Shown: positions 31,282-41,831, numbered from the stretch's first letter. The stretch is 42,500 nt of DNA from Prorocentrum cordatum (GCA_963575745.1 CAUYUJ010014357.1:357829-400328), one strand, 5' to 3'. Made by a program: numbers and translations. Notes: generated from the letters alone by a model not told the origin.

Positions 31282-31455
31282 CACACACACTCACTCACGC
31301 ACACACACACACACCACACACACACTCACACACACGCACACACGCACACACATACATACACACGCGCACACGCGCGCGCACACATACACAAACACACACA
31401 CACACACACACTCACATTCACACACACACACGCACACGCACACACACACAAACGC
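30966..31455. repeat. (CA)n microsatellite
   Basis: About 490 bp of CA/CG-interrupted CA dinucleotides, with a (GCAC)n part at 31133-31157 and a C-run near 31230. A further CA patch lies at 31600-31650. ORFs of Thr/His or Cys/Val composition here are artefacts. Confidence 0.95.
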
Positions 31456-31779
31456 GTCGCGGCATTGCGGGCGGCGACAGGTTGGAGATTATCGTAGAGC
31501 AACAATCGCGCACGCGCGACTAAGAACGCCCAATTTCTCAGAAACCGCCGGAAACTCCGCAGCAGCCGGCAACCATACGTCGTGCAAACGTGCGCACACA
31601 GACATACGCAGACACACACACACAAGCACAGACACAAACACACACGCACGACGTCCATCGCAACCCTCAACACAATTTCCGATGCGCATACACGTTGTAG
31701 TACTGTCCCGCATCGGCATCATACGCGCCAGCGCCATATGAGGCCTGCTTCAGCCTCCCCACAAATCACCCTCCCAAAG

Positions 31780-32250
31780 GGGATGGGAGGATGATATGGA
31801 AGAGAAGGAAGGCGGAGCATAAAAGGGGGAGTGACAAAACGTGGATGGGGGGAGACAATGGATGGCGGCAGAAGGGAGTCAGCTGGAAAGATATGGAAGA
31901 ACGGAGCGGGGAGGGACATCGGCAGGAAGGCATCGAGGGATGGGGAGGGTGAGGATGCGGGGTAGGCTGAGGCAAGCAAGGGGGTGAGAAGGAAGGTGCT
32001 AGAGGAGGCCAGGAACGGACGTGCAGGGAGGGGGGCGGATGACAGAGATGCGACCGGGCACGCGTGGAGGAAAGGGGGGAGTGCAGATGCGCATGACGAG
32101 TATAATAAAAAAGGCTGCGACGGAGGAGGCGAACCCACGGGCGGGCTCTGCGCCCCTCGCTTCAGCATGGGGCTCCTGGATAACTGAAAGTTCGGGGGGA
32201 GGGGGGGGGGGCGGGGGGGCGGAGGGGCAGGCCGACTGGAAGCGGCGCGG
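31780..32250. other. Purine-rich tract, no gene seen
   Basis: The plus strand is predominantly G/A (GGAGGATGATATGGAAGAGA-like, with G-runs of 7-11 near 32200). The minus strand is therefore polypyrimidine and stays open for about 300 codons (31719-32627). Only the part upstream of about 32480 on that strand looks coding (see the RNase H remnant). Confidence 0.6.
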
Positions 32251-32529
32251 GACTGTGGAAGCGTTTTTGCGGAGGCAAAGGCTGCGCTCTCTGCGTTTTC
32301 AGCCTCCGGGAAGTAAAACAAAATGATGGGCTGAGCTCGCGCCTGCTGGGTCCTCCTCGCCGCACTTCTTACTGAAGGCGGGGCAGTGGCCGCCTCTAAC
32401 TCCCGATCGTGATTCCTGGGGGCGGAGGCGGCCACCTGAGAGAAGGCGGCATTCCGAAGGAGGATGGACTCGGCCTTTGAAACCTTCTCGAGGGCACGCT
32501 GACACGCACCCTGGGAGATCCGACGCTCC

Positions 32530-32930
32530 TCAGCTCGACCTGTTCGCCAGGGCATCTGCGACAGCATTGATGAACGAGGCCCCCAGGGGCGCAGAAGACG
32601 CGCGCCGAGCAAGCATTGGACCGTCATCGGACAAGTGGGACGGAACTAGAGGAGCTCGAAAGACCCTGGCCTGTCGTGCAGCAGGGCGATCAACTCATGC
32701 CACAAGTCCGCGTGATCTAGTTTGAAGCAACGAAGTTTCCCCTTGACCAAGGAGCGGACGTGGTTGACGTGATCGCACAAACACTTGAGACCGCGAGTTG
32801 GGTCGACAACCAGAAGGCACTCCACAATGGCCAGCAGCTCGGCCCTCGGCACAATTTGTTCAAGGTTGTCGACCAACCACTTCGCATCTTGAATATTAAT
32901 CCCGGTCCTCCAGGCCCTCCGAGACCTGGC
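32530..32930 (-). pseudogene. Decayed LINE-type RNase H domain
   Basis: The minus reading contains QIVPRAELLAIVECLL, which matches the RNase HI segment around the catalytic Glu (RAEL-AI-AL). It is followed by a possible Asp-containing strand (CLCDHVNHVRSLVKG), then HADLWHELIALLHDRPGSF, typical of LINE-encoded RNase H (HxDLW...RPG). About 60 codons later, in another frame, FINAVADALANRSS matches the C-terminal catalytic Asp motif (N-xx-AD-LA). The change of frame and the TAG at 32646 show that it is inactive. RNase H degrades the RNA strand of RNA-DNA hybrids during retrotransposition. I did not find the reverse transcriptase core. Confidence 0.6.
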
Positions 32931-33179
32931 GAAAGAAAACCCAGTAGACAGTAGACCCGACGCAGGAACGGATCGCCCCCCCAGCGCCCCCGAGAGTCGT
33001 CGACCCCATACTCCCCCAGGCACGATACCCGCTCCAGAACGGACCCTGACGCAAGCACGGCTGGCAGGGGAAGCGGGAGGTCAAGCCAGAGGAAGGGCAT
33101 CAGCCCACGGCGCCAGAAGCCAGGGAACAGGGCCAATTCCCGGGGTGCCTCTGGAATGAAATACACGGTGGCAACGACT

Positions 33180-33560
33180 TCAGCGGGAACCACTGGGGCG
33201 CCCAGGCGTCGGAGTGCGATTTGCATTTGCACTTTCAAAACCAGTGCTGCCCAGACTCAGGCTCAAATTTACACCGTTGGCTAATACCTGCGCTGCGGTG
33301 GCGAAACTCAAACCTCCTTCCAGGTCAACTAACCACCGCGCGCGATCAAACGAATCATCCCCGTAGTGGCACGTCTGTCGTCTTTCTCCAACCTTGCAGC
33401 CAAACTCGGGACATGATGCCGCCAAACTCCATCGCCCACTCCTGCTGCATTTCCGTGCAAGGCGGCCTTGCGCCACGCAGAGGCTTCGATGGAGGCTTCG
33501 AGGGCATCCAGGAGACAAAGAGGCGGGGCCGTTCCACTGTCCACGCGCGCATGGAGGAGG
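33180..33560 (-). pseudogene. Possible upstream remnant of the same LINE
   Basis: About 250 bp upstream of the RNase H remnant on the minus strand, coding-like pieces occur in two frames: DLEGGLSFATAAQVLANGVN and LEASIEASAWRKAALHGNAA with SLAARLEKDD. Position, strand and style suit the linker between reverse transcriptase and RNase H, but no reverse transcriptase signature (such as YxDD) is visible. 33560-33770 is purine-rich with no supported gene. Confidence 0.3.
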
Positions 33561-34039
33561 AGCCCGAGAAACTAGACAAACGGCGGGAACACAAGGGAAG
33601 GGGGGGGAGGCGCGGGAAACAACTTGGAAGCCTGAGCGGGTGGGCAGTGGGGCGCGAGGAGGAGGGAATGCTAGCATGAGGGGCGAAGGAAGGAAGGGGG
33701 AGGAACGATGTGGAGAACTGAAACGGGGGGGGCGGGGGGGGTGGGCGGGCAAGAGAACGACGGAGCGCATGCCAGCCAGGGGCCGAGGACGACGCGATGC
33801 GGAAACATTCCCATGCGTGCGTACTGTGATCGACAATGTTGCAGTGCGTCTGACGGTGAGCGTCAGGGCGTGAGAGTGCGTCCTGGTGAACGACCAGACT
33901 CGGCCCACCAACTCTCTAAGCGATTTTCGTTGACCACATCACCTCCGCCTCCGAAAGGTTTGTTAGACACCAAGCCGGTCGCAACAACAACATGCTGCGG
34001 GGACGGGTCTCGGCGAGCTCTGGGCCCTTGCGCCGCGGA

Positions 34040-34600
34040 TTACTGGCTGCGCGTGCGCCAGAAGGGCGGGGCGCTCCATCGGGCCGCCCGCAGCGCCCAC
34101 GCTGGCGGCGCGGCTTCGGGGGAGGCCCGGCGCTCCCCAGGAGCCGAGGACGAGAGCCGAATAGCTCGACTCAAAAAATAAAGCGTCTTCGCCTCGTTCC
34201 ACAGCGCCGCTCCAGCGTCCGAGTCGTGCATATCCTTCTCCTCGCCATTCGCCTCTGCGCGGCACGCCGGCGCAATCGCGACCGAGCCGGCAGAAAACTG
34301 TCGTGCCCGACCCACTGAAACATGTCCTGTGCTTAAGCAAACCGGCCAAACGCCTGCCAATCGAAACCTGCTGCGAGCTGCTTTGAACCACGTACCCCCC
34401 TCGCACCCGCCCCGCCTGTCTGCCTCCATTTCGCCCGGTAACTCCTGGGCCGGGCGATCCTGGCGGGCCCCCGCGGGGCGGGCCCGCTTTGGGAATGCCG
34501 CTCTTTCAGCTTCAGGCCCCGCGCCATCGCCTTCTCGAGGTCCACGCGCGAATTCTTCATGATCGCGAAAAAAAGTCGTGCTTCGCAGAGCCCCGCGCCT
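34040..34600 (-). CDS. Coding-like minus-strand segments in a GC-rich block
   Basis: Two segments stand out. 34488-34600 reads CEARLFFAIMKNSRVDLEKA then MARGLKLKERHSQ, with mostly G/C third positions. 34040-34262 reads EEKDMHDSDAGAALWNEAKT then LYFLSRAIRLSS and ends in TAA at 34040-34042. They are in different frames, with a GC-rich non-coding-looking stretch between them. They may be the last exons of a gene whose upstream part is at 34.6-34.9 kb. No domain is recognised. Confidence 0.35.
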   Translation of the reverse strand, partial: RRGALRSTTFFRDHEEFARGPREGDGAGPEAERAAFPKRARPAGARQDRPAQELPGEMEADRRGGCEGGTWFKAARSRFRLAGVWPVCLSTGHVSVGRARQFSAGSVAIAPACRAEANGEEKDMHDSDAGAALWNEAKTLYFLSRAIRLSSSAPGERRASPEAAPPAWALRAARWSAPPFWRTRSQ

Positions 34601-34629
34601 TCTTCTCGACTCGCGAACCTCCGCCCGGT

Positions 34630-34918
34630 CGAGTGCTGAGCGTGTTCCCGCGGCCGCAACTGTCCAGATGCTCTCGAAGGTGACCTTCTCTGTTGCATTC
34701 AGCTGATTCGCCAGGACTGCCCGCTCCGTCAATGGTGCCATGACCCATGACAGTGCGCGCGTGCGGGGGCCCGAGCTGCGCCGTTGCCACGCGCGTCCAT
34801 CTTTGCGCCCTTTGTCCTCGCAGCGGTGATGCCATCAGCCGCTGCCTCCGCGACGCCAGGGCAGTCGGGCGGCGAGACGATCGCGCACCGCAGCATTCGC
34901 TCGAAATCTCTCATCGTG
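34630..34918 (-). CDS. Two coding-like segments joinable by a 74-nt intron
   Basis: On the minus strand MRDFERMLRCAIVSPPDCPG then VAEAAADGITAARTKGAKMD begins at an ATG at 34916-34918. A GT...AG pair in GACGC-GTGGCAACG ... AGCGGGCAG-TCC would remove 74 nt and continue in frame as LANQLNATEKVTFESIWTVA. The fit of phase, donor and acceptor is suggestive but was not checked by any model. The ATG is the first in this frame. Upstream, about 34950-35230 is open in two minus frames without a clear choice. Confidence 0.35.
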
Positions 34919-35089
34919 CGCCGAGCAGTTTCATGTCCCGGCCAACGCTTCAAGCTGGCGCGCCGTCGACGGCGGCGCGCCGCCGTCGCCCCCCTCCCGC
35001 GCGTCGCTGCTCAGGGCCCTGAGAGGAGGCCTGCAACTGGATCCTCGAAGCAGGAGCCAGCGCAGCAGCGCGCGCGGCGTTCACGGTGA

Positions 35090-36481
35090 CCGGGCCGACG
35101 GCGGCCCCCCGCGCCGTCGAACGCGGATCTCGGGCCGGACCCTTCGACGCAGAACGCCCGAGACATGCCGCCGGGCCCGAGATCGACCCGCGCGCTGTGT
35201 CGCGCAAGACAGGCATGCACCGGTCGCACTCATCCGCGCACAGGGATCTCTTACTCCGCGCGCCGACGCGTCGCGCTGGTCAACCGCAATGCGGGCCCGA
35301 AAAGTCGCCGACAATGGTCCCTCATCCCTTGCAGATGCACAGACCCCTGGTCTACGTTCGTCCACCAAGGTTCGGATGCGCTCGACGTGTCCGTCTGCGT
35401 CTGGGATGCGGACGCTCTGGCGATCGGATGGGGGGGCCCCGTCGAGCTGACTCAAATGGTGGCCGGATCGGCCTCTGGAAATATGTTCCAAGAGCCCCCG
35501 CTGAAGAACGGCGTGCCTTTGTCCTCTTTCGTCCCCCATGCCTTCCATTCCCCCTGGGATGTCCCGTGCGTCGCCCGCGGGCGACACGTTTTCGGCGACT
35601 TTACGTGGCGCCTGTGTTTGTCTCTGCTCGAAGTGACCCCTTGTCGCCAAACGCTGCGAATGCTGCCAGAATGGCGCTGCGCGCTGCAGACTTCGCCAAA
35701 GTCCTCTAACCTCGCGCGTCCAGACGCGCGCGCGCGCGTCGCCCGCAACGTCAACTCTCGCGGGGGCTCGCGCTTCGAACCGTTTTTCCGTGGTCAAGCG
35801 AAAGAAGACCACGGCCTTGTCTGAGGGTTGACACTGAGATTGGTTAAGCACATGCGCCTCCGCCCCGTGCAAGGGAAAAGTCTGCGCGCGCTGCGCATCT
35901 GCGCAATTTTCCCCGGGCCGTGCATGGCCGGCTCGGCAGATGCACCAAACTGCCGGGGCCCCGCGCGTTGCCTGCGCGCGCTGTTCAGGCCCAGGGGCGA
36001 AGCCGAGACTCGCGGCGACCTGCGCGCCCAGATGATCGGCGGAAGCGCGTTCGGGCGCTGGGCCGCCGCTGCGCAGACGCTCTACTGCGCGCGCGCAACC
36101 CGCGCCTGCAAGTCATCCGACGATCTCCTGCTTGCTGCAGCAATTCTGCCTGCGCCCATCGGCCGAGAGACCGCCGTCCAAAAACTCGTTTGCAATGTCA
36201 GAAGGCGTCGAAAATCAGAGAACCCGCCCCCGGAGAGCGACGGCAGCGCCGTGGGGGAGCCGCCGGCAGACTGGAGGCCGACGCGCCACTTGTCCCGCGC
36301 GCGAAAGGGCTGCACAAGACTTTTCGGCGTCGCAAGCGCGGAAATTGCCGCCGCTGGGTCTCGCCGAGCTGGCGGGCTTGAGCAAATTGATTCGCCGACG
36401 GGGGGCTGCCCAATTCTGCCGCAAGCGGGGGAAGAAAACGCCGGCTATTTCGGGGATGGGAGGGGGGGGGGCGACTCATGA
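35090..36481 (+). other. Long plus-strand frame with one internal TGA
   Basis: One plus frame is open from 35090 to 36481 except for a TGA at 35822-35824, far fewer stops than expected even at this GC content. Its first half includes FVHQGSDALDVSVCVWDADA, which vaguely recalls the strand of a C2 domain that carries V-WD-D, and the rest has no known motif. The minus strand is also open for 263 codons (35081-35872), and another plus frame looks coding at 36300-36540. It is a coding or formerly coding block whose strand and exon structure I cannot resolve. Confidence 0.3.
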
Positions 36482-36899
36482 AACGCTTGGCAGCTCGGAG
36501 GTTCTCGCGCGTCTCTCGCGACGACATCAGGGGCCTGGCTAAGCTCGCCCCGGCTAGCCTGCCTTCTCGCGCGCGCGCGCCGCGTTGCCATCGCGGCCCC
36601 TCCGCCAACGGGCTCCTGCATTCACTCAGGCGCCCGCGCGCGGCGCGGGCGGGTGGGGGGGAAGCGCGATACTGACTGGCCGTGCCTGGGTTCGCGCCAA
36701 CGGCGCGACGCGCCCTCTCCTCGCGCGCCTGAACGGGCGCCGACTGCGTCGCAGCTGTTCGCGCGCCAGCGCGCGGGAATTCCGGGGGTGGGGGCCCCAG
36801 GCGCCGACGCGACCCAGGGCAAATCGAGCGGCGCTTACAGCGGCCGAGATGCCTTCCGCTCCTGGACCTTCCAGGCCCGACTACTCGATCGCAGTGGGT

Positions 36900-37344
36900 C
36901 ACCTTAATGTCGCCGCCCATCTTCAATCGCGGCCAAAGCCGTCTGCAGTCTCAACCATGTTGTGCTGCGGCCGCCCCTCTCTGAACCAAACGCTTGCGCG
37001 GCTGGCCTCCGCGCCGCCGCCGGGGCTGGTTGGGCCCCGCGATTCCGGCCGCTGCTCGGCGCACGGTCGAATAAACCCTTTTGACAGAGGAAAGTCTGCG
37101 CGCTGTCCATGCCGGCGCCAGCGACGCGTCCAAAACAAACACGCGCTTGCGCCATCTTCCCCTGCTTCCAGACCTTCCATTTACCATCGATCAGCTCGGC
37201 CCCATGCTGTTGCCATTCTTGGTCTCGTTCACGCTCGTGGTGTGTGTTATAGTTCATGTCGCCGGCGGCGCAGTGCGTATCCTTCATCGCGAGAGTATGC
37301 TTCGCGGCAGATTCCGTGTTCAGCGTCTCGTCGCCTAGTTTCAA
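36900..37344 (-). CDS. Coding-like minus-strand segment with probable frame break
   Basis: The minus frame from 37338 reads KLGDETLNTESAAKHTLAMK, DTHCAAGDMNYNTHHERERD and QEWQQHGAELIDGKWKVWKQ. Near 37145 the neighbouring frame takes over with KRVFVLDASLAPAWTARRLS and SVKRVYSTVRRAAAGIAG, then a Gly/Arg-rich stretch. Either an intron or a frameshift lies between them. Composition is protein-like and mixed. No family is recognised. Confidence 0.35.
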
Positions 37345-37589
37345 GCGGTTCTCTGGTGTTAATGATGAACTTCCGTGTCATAGCTGCCCCTCGTCGCCCA
37401 CTAGTGAAAAAATATTGTTCGGCGTTTCGACATTGAGCGGAAGGGGCGGGGGGGGGGGTCTGGCTTCGGACCTCTGCACTCTGCGACTGTTTGAGGTAAG
37501 CCCTGCGGCGGGGACTTCACCTGCTCGAAACAGGCGCCAACAACGGTCAAGATCTAATCCATTGGGGCGGGAAAAAGGGGTGCGAGGGC

Positions 37590-37743
37590 CTGAGCCGATC
37601 GACAAAACAGTGGCTAAGAAAACGAAGGCAATCCAAAGAGGTCGGCGCTGTTTGAATTCAGGCATCCTGCCAATGAGAGCTCCCATAATGAAGCTGCAAA
37701 GCCACTGCAAGGGCGCATGGCGTTGCAAAGTACTTATTAACAT
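37590..37743 (-). CDS. Hydrophobic minus-strand fragment, possibly membrane-spanning
   Basis: The minus reading contains LQWLCSFIMGALIGRMPEFK followed by RRPLWIAFVFLATVLSIGSG, two hydrophobic stretches separated by a charged turn. That would suit two membrane segments. The plus strand is also open (37256-37978). No splice sites or family were recognised, so this could be chance. Confidence 0.2.
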
Positions 37744-37789
37744 ATGTTTCCCCAGCGCGGTTCAAGGCCGAACCGTGTCGAAGAAGATC

Positions 37790-38142
37790 GACGCCATGCA
37801 AAAGCTGGATTCGAAAATCTCCCCATGTCCCTCACCCGTGCAATGTGTCCATAAATGGTGCAACATAAATTTCGGTCGACCGCTTGTGACTGCGAACGGT
37901 TCTCGTCTTGCCAACGCCGCCGTCGTTCAAAACGACGCCGGTGGTCGGAACGCTCATGGCTGGGGTGTCGTTCAGTAGGCCAGGTATCGTCCAACACAAA
38001 TGGTGTATCGTATTCCCTTAGGTCGTTGCCGTTCTTTTTTTATTCGGACGGTTGGGGTGTAGGCGCCAATGAACGTGACCTCGCTGTGGTGATTCAGTTG
38101 CAGTACCAGAAACTCTCGACCCGCGATGGCCGCTGGTGGTAG
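37790..38142 (-). pseudogene. Fragmentary minus-strand coding-like pieces
   Basis: 38040-38142 reads GREFLVLQLNHHSEVTFIGA then YTPT. A V-xG-YxP strand like this occurs in endonuclease/exonuclease/phosphatase-type nucleases of LINEs, but one motif is too little. 37800-37960 in another frame reads SVPTTGVVLNDGGVGKTRTV, which superficially resembles a P-loop. These pieces are broken by stops and lie in AT-richer DNA than the block before. They may be remnants of a mobile element. 38150-38530 is unique and unassigned. Confidence 0.2.
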
Positions 38143-38539
38143 TCGTACCCGTCGTGAGCTCGTTCACCGAAGTTTATGTCCAACGGGCATCATGACACAA
38201 ATCAATGCTGCCATGTTGAATACCTGCAAGTACTCCAAATCGAATTCCCGATCGTAATTCCGTGCGTGGTTGTGTACCTGCAAACCTTATCGCGTCACAT
38301 GGTTTTGCTGTCCGCTCGGTGCTCGCACCATCCACTCTCGATCGTTCGGTGGACGATAGACGAGTGGAGCGCGAGAAACGCCATCTTGATGGTCGGCCCA
38401 TTCGCGGACCCGCAAATGTCGCAAGAGCTGCGAGCGCCACGGGAAGAAGCTCACATGTCATCGCCGCCACCAGGGGGCGCCATGGCAACCAACTTGTCGT
38501 AACCCAAACAAAGAAGACGACACCTAGACACAAAGGCGG

Positions 38540-39240
38540 TGAGCAAACCCACTCTACCCGTCTTCTTCATCCACGTCGTAGCTCCTCCCCTCTCTTGCGC
38601 AGCCTCCCTCCTCCCTCTTCCTGCGCATTATTTCCCCATCCATTATCCGTCCTCCTCCCTGCTGGGGAATCTTGTCTCCTCCTCCTGCGTCCTCCTCCTT
38701 CCCCCTTTCTCCGCCCTCCCGAATTTGACTGGGACGCGCCCGGAGACGGGCCTCAAGACCGCACAACACCTTCGCCGCTGCCTTGGGGGTGGGGCCCACA
38801 CACGCCCACGCGCCCCCACGGTCTCTGCCGCGTGGCGCCACGCGCCCACGCGACCCGCACACCGACACGCCCCGCACGAGGGCACGGCGCAACGCGCCCG
38901 CGCCGCGCGCCGCCGCACAGCGCCTTGCGCGCCGCACGGCTGCGCGGGATGTTCCGCACGGGCGCGCCACCGGCCCAACCCGAGTGGGCGGCGAGCGACG
39001 GATGGGCCGTCCTCCCTCCACCATCCCCTTGCCTGGCGTATGTCCCCGTCCCTGACGGCCTCCTCTCCTCCCCATGGTGTGGTCATCATCGTTGTAGTCC
39101 CCCCCTAGCCGTGCAACTCCTCCCGATTCCTGCCAATCGCGTCCTCCTGCAGCCTTCTCCGTCCACCATCCTCTTACCTGGAGACCATCCTTCGAGATGG
39201 CCGCGTGGCTTTGAATGGACAGGAATCGGATGAGCAACAG
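38540..39240. other. Pyrimidine-rich then GC-rich region, one weak exon-like stretch
   Basis: 38540-38730 is CTCC-rich on the plus strand. 38780-38950 is very GC-rich with CGCACGC/CCCGCG words. On the minus strand about 38720-38800 reads PTPKAAAKVLCGLEARLRAR with G/C third positions and could be an exon, but it lacks clear splice sites. The 229-codon minus frame across it is otherwise low-complexity. Confidence 0.3.
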
Positions 39241-39289
39241 CAACGCCTCGCACGATCCTGGCGCGAACGGGCGAGAGTCACACCCGCTG

Positions 39290-40296
39290 GCGGCAACCCC
39301 TGGGGTGCTGAAGTCAGCACATCGCTGAAGAACTCCTCACGTTCTGCTCCGACGACAGAGGTAGGGAACCGCGCTCTACACACCGACGTTTTTGCGCGGC
39401 CCTGCACGGACCTTTGCGCAAGAAAGCGGAGCCTGGTGTATACTGTATACTGGAGCCTGGTGTATACATTTTCCAAAATGTTTCCGGGGAAAACGGGAAA
39501 GCAAGTATACACTACACCACCGCGACGTCGTCCGGGACGACGGCCCCCACGAAGTCCTGGGATTGGGAGACGGCCCCCACAAAGTCCGGGACGACGGTCC
39601 CCGACCCTCACAAAGTCCTGGGATTGGGAGACGGCCCGCCACTGGTGATGTAGAGGCTCCAACTCCCGAAGAGGAGCCAGGAGGCGCCGAAACGGGCAAA
39701 CCGCCCGAGACATCCCCACAGTCCGGCCGCGAGTTGGCACGTGTCCTGCCTCCCGGCGGCTCCCCCATGGCGGTGCTGAGCGCCATGCCCGAGACATCCT
39801 CACACACGGGATCACAGAGACATACTAAAACTAGATGTCCTCCTTGGAGGCGCGCGTCCGACCCGAACATGTAGTACACCAATCTTGTAGTATATCGTTA
39901 CCCGAGCGGTGTGGCCAGAAAGCGCCCACCACGACGCATGTACTGTAAAATTTCTCGGTGCGCGCGTCGCCCCTCGGGCGACGCACATATAGTAGGCGTA
40001 TGTTGGGGTAACGCCGAACACACTGCTTTGACCACAAAGAAAAATCTGGGCAGCAAAACCGGCGAGCCGCCCGAAACACCCCCACCCTCTAGGCATCCTC
40101 ACAATCCGCTTCGAATGCAGCGCCTCGCTCGAGACATCCTCACACTTTGCTCTGAACGCAAAGGAGCCTGGGCAAACAAACAGGCAACAGGCTGAGAAGT
40201 CCCCACCATTTCACGCCAAAGGGGCCGTACAAACACCCCTGGCGGTTCCCCCTTGGGGTGCTGAAACCTGCGCGTCGCCCGAGACATCCTCACAAT
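39290..40296 (+). repeat. Dispersed family of about 55-bp repeats
   Basis: Diverged copies lie near 39291, 39665, 39755, 40107 and 40238. The consensus includes GGCGG-TCCCCCTTGGGGTG, CTGAAACCTGCGC and GCCCGAGACATCCTCACA. On the minus strand they read as CEDVSG-AQVSAPQG-type peptides, but spacing and frame differ. The intervening sequence (39360-39530, 39815-40060) holds TATAC-rich words and no supported gene. Confidence 0.75.
39536..39650 (+). repeat. Tandem GACGGCCCCCAC/AAGTCCTGGGATTGG repeats
   Basis: Words GACGGCCCCCAC-AAGTCC, TGGGATTGGGAGACGGCCC and GGGACGACGG recur three times within 115 bp. Confidence 0.85.
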
Positions 40297-40590
40297 GTAT
40301 GAGTTTGAATCCGAGTGCGTCGCGGCTGAATGTGTGCGAGTCTGAGTGTGAGTTGCTCTGAGTGTGACTGCACCTGAGCATGAGTGAGTCGGAGTGCGAG
40401 TGGGTCTGAGTATGCGAGAGCATCAGTGAGTCTGAACACGAGCGAGTCAGAGTATGAGTGAGTTTTGGTGAGGACGGAGATGGGGCAATCGAGCTTGAGT
40501 GTGAGAGAATCTGGCTTTGCGTAAATCTGAAACTGACTGAGTCTGATTACAAGTGAGTGTGGTACGTGTGAGTCTGCAGGAGGAAGCGGA
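40290..40590 (+). repeat. TGAGTNTGAGTGNGAGT degenerate minisatellite
   Basis: About 300 bp of GAGT words spaced 6-12 bases (GTCTGAGTGTGAGTTGCTCT, GAGTCGGAGTGCGAGTGGGT). No stable frame and no gene. 40600-40860 is unique and unassigned. Confidence 0.85.
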
Positions 40591-40879
40591 ATGGTGATGT
40601 GGGTCGGAGGCGTCTGAGTAATAAGAGGAGACCCATCTCAGACTATCGTGAACAATTGTGAAACTTAGGCGAGCTCTTCAAGGGCCTGATCCTTGTTCTT
40701 GGCATGGTATGGGGTGCATTAAACCTCGCAATCGCGTTAACTTTGCTACGAGATGGACACGCACTACCAGGAGAACCTCCGTACTCCTGGGCAGTATTGC
40801 CAAGCCGTCCCGATTCGGTCATGCATCGGCAACTCATGCACATGATGACGCCCTAGCCCGCACACTGAGTAGCAAACAA

Positions 40880-41460
40880 GGGCTGCTGCTGGGGAGGCAG
40901 GCGGGAAGAAAGGGCGGCCGGAGAGGGAACAAGAGCGGCAGAAGAAAGAATGAGGCAGAACAATGAAGAAGGAAGGAGGGATGCAGAAGGCAGTAAAGCA
41001 AGACTAAAAAGAAAGATGGATGAGATGGATGGCGGTGGGGAGTCGGGAAGGGAGGATGACAGGGGAACGAAGGCCACGGATGAGGGGAGGGTCAGAGAGA
41101 GGAGTCGAAGCAGGAAGCAGGCGGCGAGGAAGGGAAGCGAGAGCTGAGGGCAAGCTAGGAGCGCTCGCGCCATATCTGACATCCTACTACTTCCACCATC
41201 CCTTGCCATTGCAATGATGCGTTCTCCATCTGCGGACGCGCTGACCTGCGACTCCGAAAAAGACCCCAAAACATAAGGCCAACGTTGCTGAAACAGCACC
41301 ACTTTGAGACAACGGAAACGTTCCGATTGCAACAGCCAAGGAGAGATACAAGTTTCGAATTCTGTGGCAAAGACACTAGGCGGATCGAGCCGCACATTTT
41401 CCGGACAGAGTCGGGGGAGAGAGAGGGGAAACATGCAAACCAATTTTGTCATTGGCGAGA
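40880..41460 (-). other. Purine tract and weak minus-strand coding-like stretch
   Basis: 40880-41150 is G/A-rich on the plus strand. On the minus strand about 41145-41250 reads VSASADGERIIAMARDGGSS then RMSDMARALLACPQ after an acceptor-like TTTTTCGGAGTCGCAG. It would be the next exon downstream of the one at 41832-41933 if they belong to one gene, but codon bias is weak. Confidence 0.25.
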
Positions 41461-41604
41461 ACGCCCGTGACCCCTCCCCGCCACCTCCTGGTCACGTCAC
41501 CATTGGCGCCGGCGCAATGTTGGAACCAGCCATTCTGAGGCAGTCCCAGACGGCGCAGAGCGAATCGTGACGTGACTGGACCCCTCCTCCTTTCGGCTAC
41601 ACGC

Positions 41605-41765
41605 AAGAGTGACCCTGGGTAAGAGTGACCTTTGGTGCGCGGCTTTTTGGGGACCGCGGGGGGACCAAACCTGGGCGCGCAAGCCGCTGCTCCTGCTCCG
41701 CTTTCAGCCACCTGGGGACCAATCTGTGCCCGCACCAAAGGTCACTCCGGCGAAAGGTCACTCTT
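41605..41765. mobile_element. Foldback (MITE-like) element with 35-bp inverted ends
   Basis: The left end is AAGAGTGACCCTGGGTAAGA followed by GTGACCTTTGGTGCG. The right end (41731-41765) is its inverse with six or seven differences. Each end carries the AAGAGTGACC word twice or nearly so. There is no coding frame inside. It lies 67 bp downstream, in minus-strand sense, of the exon at 41832-41933, and so would sit in an intron. Confidence 0.8.
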
Positions 41766-41831
41766 ACGTCCAGTCGACCCCTGGTCACGCTCGTCATGTG
41801 CAGGTGTGAAGCGCCAGGGGGCGCGGGTCAC

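Noticed and set aside
30966-31455. Cys/Val- or Thr/His-rich secreted proteins
   Set aside because: They are translations of a CA microsatellite.
37800-37960. P-loop NTPase (GGVGKT-like words)
   Set aside because: The segment is about 40 codons long, bounded by stops, lacks a Walker B or other motif, and the glycine spacing is not that of a canonical P-loop.
38040-38142. LINE endonuclease domain
   Set aside because: Only one VxGxYxP-like strand is visible; the catalytic Asn, Glu, Asp and His motifs are not found nearby.
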